Of a stretch of 64,000 bases of DNA, positions 1-6,375 are shown in pieces. This DNA is from Heliomicrobium gestii. Lineage in GTDB: Bacteria > Bacillota > Desulfitobacteriia > Heliobacteriales > Heliobacteriaceae. The notes below the pieces were generated by a model. The model was not told the origin of the DNA and ran no database searches. It worked only from the letters and a program-made list of their open reading frames with translations. The DNA lies in assembly GCF_009877435.1 (NCBI RefSeq), contig NZ_WXEX01000015.1, forward strand, positions 47,401-111,400, in the 5' to 3' direction. Both the position numbers and the translations under genes were made by a program. Position 1 is the stretch's first letter, and each line of letters starts with the position of its first letter.

Positions 1-406
1 GCTCAAAGACGGTGGTGCGGATCAGCACCAGATCCGGTTTGGCGGCGATCACCTTTTCGGCGTCGGCGCGGTAGTCGAAGGCGGCTTTGTTTTTCACTTC
101 CGGCGGGTAGGTCTCCGATTCGGAGACGCCGATGATCGCGTCGTTCAGGCCCAAGGAAAAGAGGTTTTCCGTATGGCCGCTGTAGAGCGAGATGATCCGC
201 CGCGCCGGCTGAGCCAGTTGAATCGTCCGCTTCGCGTCGTCGACGACGGTGATGGCCCCGTTGGCGCTCGTCTTGGCCGCTGCGCCGGGGGCCGTCTTGG
301 CTGGCCCTTCCTTGCCGCCGCTTGCGCCGCAGCCTGCGGTGATCGCCAGGGCCGCCACAAGGGCCGATAGGGTCAGTGTTCGCCACAGCTTGCTCACCAT
401 TTCCAT
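1..406 (-). CDS. btuF: Corrinoid/siderophore-type ABC transporter substrate-binding lipoprotein (BtuF-like), partial
   Basis: The reading frame is open to the left edge of the window, so only about 135 N-terminal residues are visible. ATG at 406 is preceded by a G-rich Shine-Dalgarno at 413-418. A short positive N-terminus and a hydrophobic stretch end in a lipobox-like TAGC (Cys at about residue 26), then a low-complexity linker. The start of a helical-backbone metal/B12-binding domain follows (VVDDAKRTIQLAQPARRIIS, then a YSGHTENLF segment). It is the last visible gene of the CbiK-permease-ATPase operon under a cobalamin riboswitch, so the ligand is probably a corrinoid or a corrinoid precursor. 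A siderophore or haem ligand cannot be excluded from the sequence alone. Confidence 0.8.
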   Translation of the reverse strand, partial: MEMVSKLWRTLTLSALVAALAITAGCGASGGKEGPAKTAPGAAAKTSANGAITVVDDAKRTIQLAQPARRIISLYSGHTENLFSLGLNDAIIGVSESETYPPEVKNKAAFDYRADAEKVIAAKPDLVLIRTTVFE

Positions 407-481
407 GATCAGTCCCCCCTATTTCATATAAGTGATTTGGCCCGTTCCACTTACAGACTTCCCTTGTCCTTTTGCTATCTT

Positions 482-541
482 TCTCTTTGTTATCTTCCTC
501 TTTGCTGTGTACCTCTTTATTGTGTACCTCTTTGCCGTGTT
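482..541. repeat. Four 15-bp tandem repeats across the end of the ATPase gene
   Basis: Units of the form CCTCTTTGCTGTGTA occur at 497-511, 512-526 and 527-541, with a degenerate fourth copy at 482-496. The array spans the stop codon of the ABC ATPase gene (517-519), so the C-terminal residues RQRGTQ are encoded by repeat units and the stop comes from variation inside one unit. Confidence 0.7.
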
Positions 542-1350
542 CCCTCGTCCTTGAGCAGGACTTGCACCTTGCCGTTGTCCCGATTTGTCAGGATATCGAC
601 ATCAACACCGAAAACGGTGAACACATTCTCTTTCGTCAACACGTCGCTGACAGGACCGACGGCGAAGACGGTTCCCTTGTCCAGCAGGATCAGGTCATCG
701 CAGTAGAGACCCGCCAGGTTGAAGTCATGCATCACGGCGATCACTGTCAGGCCCTTTTCCTGATTCAGCTTCCGCACCGTGCCCAGCAAGGCCAGCTTGT
801 GCTTCACATCCAGGTTCGATGTGGCCTCATCCAGGAAGAGCACCTCGGGGTCTTGCGCCAGCGCTCGCGCGAAGATCACCCGCTGTTTTTCGCCGCCGCT
901 CAGTTCGGTCATCCTTTTTTCGGAGAAGGCGAGGGTGCCGCTGACGCGCATCGCCTCGTAGACGATGTCCATGTCGGTTTCGCTCGGTTGCTGAAAACGT
1001 CTCAGGTGCGGCTTGCGCCCCATCAGAACCATCTCCAGCACTTGGAAGGGGAAATCCACCCCATAGTCTTGGGGCACGACGGCGAAGCGCCGGGCCAGTT
1101 CCTTTTTGGCATAGCTGCCGACACTCTTGCTGCGATAGAGGATCTCGCCGCGGCTCGGCGATAAGGCGCCGGTGAGCAGGTTCATCAGGGTCGATTTGCC
1201 TGCGCCGTTAGGGCCCAATATCCCGTAGAAACGGCCCCGGTCGATCGACAGATCGATCTTTTCCATCAAGGACGCGCCGCCCCGGTAGGCGAAGGCCATC
1301 TCCTTCACGCGCAGCAATGGCGCTTTTGCCTTCGCTTTTGTTTGCTCCAT
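517..1350 (-). CDS. btuD: ABC transporter ATP-binding protein, BtuD/FecE type
   Basis: ATPase of a type II (BtuCD-like) importer, about 277 residues. ATG at 1350 has an AGAGG Shine-Dalgarno 8 bases upstream; a GTG three codons earlier is less well placed. Visible motifs are Walker A GPNGAGKST (near residue 46), Q-loop VPQDYG, signature LSGGEKQR (near 150) and Walker B VLFLDEAT. The H-loop is VMHDFN. It lies downstream of the permease gene, in the riboswitch-controlled operon with CbiK and the binding lipoprotein. The end of the gene lies in a short tandem repeat array. Confidence 0.88.
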   Translation of the reverse strand: MEQTKAKAKAPLLRVKEMAFAYRGGASLMEKIDLSIDRGRFYGILGPNGAGKSTLMNLLTGALSPSRGEILYRSKSVGSYAKKELARRFAVVPQDYGVDFPFQVLEMVLMGRKPHLRRFQQPSETDMDIVYEAMRVSGTLAFSEKRMTELSGGEKQRVIFARALAQDPEVLFLDEATSNLDVKHKLALLGTVRKLNQEKGLTVIAVMHDFNLAGLYCDDLILLDKGTVFAVGPVSDVLTKENVFTVFGVDVDILTNRDNGKVQVLLKDEGTRQRGTQ

Positions 1351-1475
1351 TCGGCTCACCTCTGTCCCGCTGCGCGCCGGTCGCGCATCATTTCGCCCAT
1401 CTCATCGCCCATTTTTTGACCCTTCTGTCGCATTGTTTGACTGCTCTTTCGCTCATCTGTCGCGCCATCGGAGAG

Positions 1476-2549
1476 TCAGCCTTTTTTCATTTTCGTCCGG
1501 AAGATGTAGATAAAAAAAGGACCGCCGAGCAATGTCGTCAACACGCCGACAGGGATTTCCGCCGTCAAGAGGTTGCGCGCCAGGGTGTCGGCCGAGCTGA
1601 GCAGGATGGCGCCGAAGAGGGCGCTCGCCGGGATCAGGTAGCGGTTGTCGGGGCCGATGACCATGCGCATCAGGTGGGGCACGATCAGGCCGACAAAGCC
1701 GATGATGCCGCATACGGCGACACAACCGGCGGAGATCAGCGAGGCGATGATCAGTAGCGCCGTGCGCACCCGCTCCTCATCGACACCCAAGTGGCCGGCA
1801 GTCCGCGCGCCCAAGCTGAGCAGGTTCAGGTCTTCGGCATAGTAGAGGGCCACGGCCAGGCCGGTCGCGACGATGGGCAGGGCGAGCCAGACATGGGGCC
1901 AACTGCGCGAGGCAAAGCTGCCCATGAGCCAGAAGACGATGGCGCTCACCTCGTCGCCGGATAGGCTTTTCAGCAGGCTGATGGCGGCGGAAAAGATGGA
2001 TCCCACGATGACGCCGGCGAGGATCAGGTTCGTCACAGACAGCATCCCATTGATCCGGGCCATGGCATAGACGACAGCCAACGAAAAAAGCGCCCCTCCG
2101 AAGGCGAAGAGGGGCAGCGATAACAGGGGCATGCCGGCGATCTGCCAGTTGCCATAGATCGCCAGGGATGCCGCAAAGGCCGCGCCGGAGGAGACGCCTA
2201 ACGTGTAGGGATCGGCCAGCGGGTTGATCAGGATGGCCTGAAAAATCGTCCCGGCCACGGCCAGTCCGGCGCCGACGAGCATCGCTGTCACCAGGCGGGG
2301 CAAGCGGATCTTCCAGATGACCGCCTCCTTCACCGGGTCAACCCCTTTCAGCCACTCCGCCTGTCCAGTGACCTTGGCGCCGATGATCTGGCTGATCTCG
2401 CCGGCCGAGACGGAAAGCACGCCGATCCCGGTATAGCCGATCAGCAGCCCGCCCAAGAGCAGCGCCATGGCGACGGTGAGCAGCGCCGCCGAACGGCGGC
2501 GCTGTCGGTACACATTCCATAGGTCGTGACGATCCGGTTGGTCTTGCAA
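1476..2549 (-). CDS. btuC: ABC transporter permease, FecCD/BtuC family
   Basis: Permease of 357 residues, typical for BtuC/FecCD proteins, with about ten hydrophobic segments. It contains the family's GxxFQ element (AGTIFQAILINPLADPY) and the coupling region near IIGFVGLIVPHLMR. The start is TTG at 2547-2549 with GAGGAA about 8 bases upstream. The gene is only 15 bases from the cbiK stop, so the two are probably co-transcribed. Substrate assignment to cobalamin or another corrinoid rests on the riboswitch and the CbiK neighbour. Confidence 0.88.
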   Translation of the reverse strand: MQDQPDRHDLWNVYRQRRRSAALLTVAMALLLGGLLIGYTGIGVLSVSAGEISQIIGAKVTGQAEWLKGVDPVKEAVIWKIRLPRLVTAMLVGAGLAVAGTIFQAILINPLADPYTLGVSSGAAFAASLAIYGNWQIAGMPLLSLPLFAFGGALFSLAVVYAMARINGMLSVTNLILAGVIVGSIFSAAISLLKSLSGDEVSAIVFWLMGSFASRSWPHVWLALPIVATGLAVALYYAEDLNLLSLGARTAGHLGVDEERVRTALLIIASLISAGCVAVCGIIGFVGLIVPHLMRMVIGPDNRYLIPASALFGAILLSSADTLARNLLTAEIPVGVLTTLLGGPFFIYIFRTKMKKG

Positions 2550-2564
2550 CGGATAGTTCCTCGC

Positions 2565-3476
2565 TTACAGTTGATTCCAGGCCTTCTTGAGGTGGTCGAC
2601 CATGATCTTGACAACGGCGTCATTCTCGCCGAGCCCTTGCATATGGGCTTCTACCACATACCCTTTGGCTTCCAGTTGGCTTTTCCAGGAGTCGGGCTCA
2701 TCGCCGGCCATGTCGTTTTGGGCGTGATCACCGGCGACGACCATGAACGGCGCCAGCTTCACCTTTTTCACGCCGCTGGCCGCCAGGTCGCGCATGGCAT
2801 GTTGCAGTTCCGGATAGCCCTCGACAGTGGCGAGCATCACATTCTTGCCCCAGTACTGCTGACGCAGGACGTCATTCATGCAGCCGTAAGCGCTCAAAGC
2901 GCGGTATCCGGTGCCATGACCCATCAGCAGCAGCGCTTCCTCGCTGGTGTTTTCCGGGATAAGATTGGCGATGGCGGCGCCGGCGCGCTTGTAATCGTTA
3001 AATTCCTGGAGGAGCGAATCGCTCAAGACCAGTTTGTCAAAAACAGGGCCCTCGCTGGTCTTTGTGTCTTGCAGGCTTTTGACGACACTCTCCAGATCGC
3101 TGTACTCCTGACCGGGGAAGATATGTAAGGAGTGGACGACCACCTTGTTATACCCGTCATCGCTCAGCTTGGCCAAGGCCGTCATGGGGCTGTCGATGAA
3201 CACCTTTTGTTCCCGGGCGATCTTCTCGCGAATGATGGAAGACGTATAGGACCAGCGCACCTCTACGCCGGGGAAGGCTTCCTTGACTTTGGCTTCCACA
3301 TTGTCCAGGGCCACCCGCGCTTCCGGCACGCTCGTGCCGAAGGCGACGAGGAGGATCGCTTTTTTATCGACCTTGACTTTTTCTTTCGCCATCGCCGATG
3401 AGGCGCCCATCAGGAGAAAGGACATGGTCAGCAACATCAGGGTGACCAGGGCAGAAATTTTACGCCAGGACTTCAC
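2565..3476 (-). CDS. cbiK: Sirohydrochlorin cobaltochelatase CbiK, exported form
   Basis: Anaerobic-pathway chelatase of about 303 residues that inserts Co(II) into sirohydrochlorin. Likely active-site residues are the His in LMGHGT, the Glu in ATVEGYPEL and the His in VAGDHAQND, matching the His/Glu/His set known for CbiK. I chose GTG at 3476 because GGAG lies 8 bases upstream; this start gives a classic signal peptide (MKSWRK, a hydrophobic core, then an ASSAMA cleavage site). The protein is therefore predicted to act outside the membrane, unlike cytoplasmic CbiK of enterobacteria. It heads the btuCDF-like operon, directly after the riboswitch terminator. Confidence 0.9.
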   Translation of the reverse strand: MKSWRKISALVTLMLLTMSFLLMGASSAMAKEKVKVDKKAILLVAFGTSVPEARVALDNVEAKVKEAFPGVEVRWSYTSSIIREKIAREQKVFIDSPMTALAKLSDDGYNKVVVHSLHIFPGQEYSDLESVVKSLQDTKTSEGPVFDKLVLSDSLLQEFNDYKRAGAAIANLIPENTSEEALLLMGHGTGYRALSAYGCMNDVLRQQYWGKNVMLATVEGYPELQHAMRDLAASGVKKVKLAPFMVVAGDHAQNDMAGDEPDSWKSQLEAKGYVVEAHMQGLGENDAVVKIMVDHLKKAWNQL

Positions 3477-3515
3477 AAAAACCACTCCATTTCTTTTTTA
3501 CCTTTTCGCGGAGAT

Positions 3516-3544
3516 CAAAAAAACCTTAGCCATACGCTAAGGTT
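3516..3544 (-). terminator. Rho-independent terminator of the cbiK cobalamin riboswitch
   Basis: Perfect 9-bp stem AACCTTAGC / GCTAAGGTT (3522-3530 and 3536-3544) with a 5-base loop, followed on the minus strand by a run of seven T. It lies between the aptamer and cbiK, as expected for transcriptional attenuation by bound cobalamin. Confidence 0.88.
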
Positions 3545-3629
3545 CCATGATCACTCCAGCCGCGATTCTAAAAAAGAAAACGGCACAGCAGACCACCTCC
3601 CTATCCTTCGTAGGTCGAACGGCAGCGGA

Positions 3630-3795
3630 GCAGGCAGGTCTCCTGGCTCAGGTTCGTCGGATGCCTCAGGTCTTCCCAGCTTGCGCCAGTGACTTTGATA
3701 GAGGCTCCTCCCCCATACAGTGGCGGGACCGCGCCGGATTTTCACCGGTCTTCCCTTTTAAGACCTGACTTCACGATGACAGTCAGGTCACCATA
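3630..3795 (-). promoter_or_regulatory. Cobalamin riboswitch aptamer upstream of cbiK-btuCDF
   Basis: On the minus strand the aptamer has the conserved GGGAA segment, the GGTGAAAATCCGGCGCGG core, the CCCGCCACTGT element and the B12 box GAGCCAGGAGACCTGCC (3633-3649). The outer pairing region at about 3770-3793 contains matching TCAGGTC/GACCTGA arms. Together with the downstream terminator it predicts repression of cbiK and the ABC importer when adenosylcobalamin is plentiful. Confidence 0.93.
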
Positions 3796-3880
3796 CTCCC
3801 TCGTTATGAAATTGTCCATAATCATTATTCGTGACATGATCGCGAAATCCTGCTAATGAAAGGGATATTTATAACGAGAA

Positions 3881-4195
3881 TCAATGGCGCAATTGCGTCT
3901 CTTCATTCAGGTCAAGCCACACCTCCGTATAGTGAGCGAATTCATCAGACAACCCGTTGGCTTTAATAAAATCGGCAAAGACCTTGAGCATGTACTCTTG
4001 CGACACCTCCTCCATCTCCAGGCGTTTTTGGAGCGCCCTCTGTTCCCTCTCGATTTGCCGGGACAGGTTGTCAACCAGCGCCTTCGTTATGAGATCAAGT
4101 TCATCGAGGTCTTTTACCAGGTCTTGATCCCCTGTCTTGGCGATTCGTTCCCGCATGTTTTGGATCAATTTGTTCAAAAACTCCGTTGATGTCAT
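3881..4195 (-). CDS. Hypothetical helical protein, 104 residues
   Basis: I do not recognise the family. The ORF is well supported by AGGAGG 8 bases before the ATG. The product is charged and almost entirely predicted helical, with a probable coiled coil in the middle (LSRQIEREQRALQKRLEM) and no signal peptide or membrane segment. It sits between the terminator after the adenosyltransferase gene and the cbiK riboswitch, so it may be expressed by read-through or from its own promoter. A link to corrinoid metabolism is only positional. Confidence 0.7.
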   Translation of the reverse strand: MTSTEFLNKLIQNMRERIAKTGDQDLVKDLDELDLITKALVDNLSRQIEREQRALQKRLEMEEVSQEYMLKVFADFIKANGLSDEFAHYTEVWLDLNEETQLRH

Positions 4196-4275
4196 GTCTT
4201 ACCACCTCCTGATCCGTCTGATCCGCCGGCAGCATTGAAAGAAGCAAACCGCTGCTGGTTACGTCACAAGGAAGG

Positions 4276-4309
4276 AAAAACGGCCAAGAGACGGGGGTCT
4301 CTTGACCGT
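4276..4309 (-). terminator. Terminator after the corrinoid adenosyltransferase gene
   Basis: A 13-bp stem (4280-4292 with 4297-4309, one G-T pair) ends in a T-run on the minus strand, 10 bases past the stop codon at 4319. Confidence 0.85.
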
Positions 4310-4318
4310 CTTATCGCA

Positions 4319-4906
4319 TCAGTATTCGATCCCTTGACGGCCCAGCATCCCCTCTTGATAGGGATGTTTGACTTCCGTCGCTTCCGTCACCAGGCTGGCT
4401 TTTTCGATAATCTCGGGGGGCGCGTTGCGGCCGGTGATCACCAACTCCACCTGCTCCGGACGCAGTTGAATCAGTTCCAAGGCCTCTTCGAGTGTCACCA
4501 GTTCAAAGTAGATGGCATTGGTCAACTCATCGAGAATGACGATATCATACTCTCCGCTGCACAAGACCTCTCGGGCTTTGTGCAGGGCCGCCTGCGCCAT
4601 CTGGCGATCTTCCTCGGTGGCTTCTCCTTTGCGGATCATGCACTTGTCATAGTCGATCACCGGGCTGCCGTCTTCATGATATTTTCCCTCAAAACAGTCT
4701 CTGCCGTACTGGGCGAATTGAATGCTCGGCTGCAAACGCTGCAGCGCCGCCAGTTCCCCGTATACGGGGGTTCCCTTCATAAATTGCACGAGGAACACCG
4801 AAAAGCCATGTCCGATCGCCCGCAAAGCCAGGCCCAGCGCCGCTGTCGTCTTTCCTTTTCCCTTGCCCGTGTAGACTTGAACCAGCCCTTGTTTCAAATG
4901 GGTCAT
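4319..4906 (-). CDS. cobO: Cob(I)yrinic acid a,c-diamide adenosyltransferase (CobO/BtuR/CobA type)
   Basis: Transfers the adenosyl group of ATP to cob(I)alamin or cob(I)yrinate to make the coenzyme form. 195 residues, the usual size. The P-loop VYTGKGKGKTTAALG lies near the N-terminus, and VILDEL is the Walker B-like segment. The family's C-terminal VITGRNAPPEIIEKA and EVKHPYQEG motifs are present. The frame is open 83 codons further upstream, but ATG at 4906 has a good GAGGGGG Shine-Dalgarno and gives the family's N-terminus. The longer version would run into the riboswitch leader. It is controlled by the leader at 5020-5322. Confidence 0.92.
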   Translation of the reverse strand: MTHLKQGLVQVYTGKGKGKTTAALGLALRAIGHGFSVFLVQFMKGTPVYGELAALQRLQPSIQFAQYGRDCFEGKYHEDGSPVIDYDKCMIRKGEATEEDRQMAQAALHKAREVLCSGEYDIVILDELTNAIYFELVTLEEALELIQLRPEQVELVITGRNAPPEIIEKASLVTEATEVKHPYQEGMLGRQGIEY

Positions 4907-5019
4907 CCCTGTTCCCCCTCTCTCTGCATCAGACCTCTGACGCGCAACACAGCAAATCGAAGCAAGCCAACATCTCACGAATTCCAACCTGATCTGATAA
5001 TGACGATCCGTCTCCATGC

Positions 5020-5049
5020 AAAAAAACCTTGCCCGTCTTACGGCAAGGT
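5020..5049 (-). terminator. Terminator in the cobO leader
   Basis: An 8-bp stem ACCTTGCC / GGCAAGGT (5026-5033 and 5042-5049) with a 7-T tail on the minus strand. It sits between the B12 aptamer and cobO and resembles the terminators of the other B12 leaders in this window. Confidence 0.82.
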
Positions 5050-5123
5050 CTACTCGGCAATGGATCGCGCAACCCAATGCTCTATCACCTCCCCATCGAC
5101 CGTGGGTGCTGTTGGTGACAGAA

Positions 5124-5322
5124 AACAGGCAGGTCTCCTGGCTCGGATTCATCAAAACCTCGCGTCTTCCCGGTGACGCTTGCGCCGCCCCCTATTGCGT
5201 GCTGTCACGCTGATCGCATGACAGCAAGGCATGATAGGCAACAAGCGAACGTCATCCAGTGACCTCGTTGCGAGGCTTCTCCTCCATACAGTGGCGGGAC
5301 CGCGCCGGGTGTTCTCGGAAAA
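5124..5322 (-). promoter_or_regulatory. Cobalamin riboswitch upstream of cobO, apparently truncated at its 5' side
   Basis: The minus strand has the conserved CGGCGCGG / CCCGCCACTGT block (about 5288-5310) and the B12 box GAGCCAGGAGACCTGCC (5128-5144), with an unusually long variable arm between them. The 5' elements present in the other three copies (the GGGAA segment and the GGTGNAANTCC joining region) are not recognisable. The sequence instead runs directly into the stop codon of the araC-type gene (5325-5327). The terminator downstream is intact, so this leader may have lost ligand control. Confidence 0.75.
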
Positions 5323-5324
5323 AA

Positions 5325-6215
5325 CTAGTTCTTCTTCTTCACCGGAATGTAGATATCGGCCACAGCCTGTTCACAATCCATCCCGCCGTTTTTGTCCGTA
5401 TAGAATTCAAAGGCGTATTTATCCTGGTCATATACATAGTCGCTTTGCGCAAACCATTCTTCGAAGATATACTTCCAGGCGCTTTTAATGGCGTTGCAAA
5501 AAGCCTGCTTATCATTGGCCAAATCGGCGGACTCAGTCGTAAAAACGGCATATTCTGCGGCCGGCATTTCCAAAGTCACCATGCCTGTGGGCACAAAATC
5601 AAAGCTTTCCACCACCACTCCGAAAAAGTAGGACAGATCGCCGTTTTTTTCTTCCGGACGATACCACAGGCCGATCTGGTCGGCGTAGCCGTTCTCTGTT
5701 TTTGCCAACCTGGCATAGTCCTCACTGCTGGCCGATGAAAAGTCCAAACCGAACCAATAAGCGCCAGACGCAGGCAAATCGACTTTTTGACCATCCTGCG
5801 GGTCAATGGAATACCCTACCGCCTTGAATCCGTCTTTTTTTTCATACCGAACGTGCATAGCCGCTCCACCTTTCTTTTTGTTCATCATACCTTTCGTGAT
5901 ATTCCTCCTGTATTCGCGCGCACTCATGCCAAATTCACGGCGAAAGGCTTTAGAAAAGCCTGAAGGCGTGTCAAACCCGAAAGTCAGGGCGATTTCCGTG
6001 ATTTGCGCTCCCTTTTCCAGGGCTTCGACGGCCTTTTTCAGGCGTTTTTTGCGTATATATTCGCCTACCGGCATATTGTGGCAAATACGGAAGACGTGGC
6101 AAAAGTGATAGTATGAATAGCCCAGCATATCCGCCAATGCCCGCGGTGCAATTTCTTCATTTAGATGCGCTTCAATATACTGCCGGCAGAATGCCATATC
6201 CTTTCCGTACTGCAT
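5325..6215 (-). CDS. AraC family transcriptional regulator with GyrI-like effector-binding domain
   Basis: 296 residues. The N-terminal 100 residues form two AraC helix-turn-helix motifs (ALADMLGYSYYHFCHVFRI and ITEIALTFGFDTPSGFSKAF). The C-terminal half, from about residue 118, is a GyrI/Rob-type small-molecule-binding domain (GFKAVGYS, then GVVVESFDFVPTGMVTLEMP). This architecture is common in Gram-positive drug- or metabolite-sensing activators. It appears more AT-rich than its neighbours, and its 3' end abuts the core of the cobO riboswitch whose 5' half is missing. This suggests the gene was inserted. Its ligand and targets are unknown. Confidence 0.88.
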   Translation of the reverse strand: MQYGKDMAFCRQYIEAHLNEEIAPRALADMLGYSYYHFCHVFRICHNMPVGEYIRKKRLKKAVEALEKGAQITEIALTFGFDTPSGFSKAFRREFGMSAREYRRNITKGMMNKKKGGAAMHVRYEKKDGFKAVGYSIDPQDGQKVDLPASGAYWFGLDFSSASSEDYARLAKTENGYADQIGLWYRPEEKNGDLSYFFGVVVESFDFVPTGMVTLEMPAAEYAVFTTESADLANDKQAFCNAIKSAWKYIFEEWFAQSDYVYDQDKYAFEFYTDKNGGMDCEQAVADIYIPVKKKN

Positions 6216-6343
6216 GCATTTGCCACCTCACGCTTTTATTATATCAAGGCCGGATTTTATTTCTTTTCCATTCTTGCGGAGTTTATTGGGGCGTCATCAA
6301 CCGTCCCCCGAGTCGCCGAGTTCCAGCCTGGCCTCTGAAATTC

Positions 6344-6372
6344 AAAAAGCCCGCCATGAATGCGGGCTTTTT
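6344..6372 (-). terminator. Terminator after the S-layer gene
   Basis: An 11-bp stem AAAAAGCCCGC / GCGGGCTTTTT (6344-6354 and 6362-6372), four bases past the stop codon. It is symmetrical and could work on both strands. Confidence 0.88.
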
Positions 6373-6375
6373 AAT

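Noticed and set aside
5056..5155. Upstream extension of cobO to 5155
   Set aside because: It would translate the terminator and part of the B12 box of the leader, lacks family similarity, and the ATG at 4906 has a good ribosome site.
6246..6270. GCCGGATTTTATTTC upstream of araC as the possible missing half of the cobO riboswitch
   Set aside because: Only about ten bases resemble the aptamer core, and the flanking GGGAA and pairing arms are absent; probably chance.
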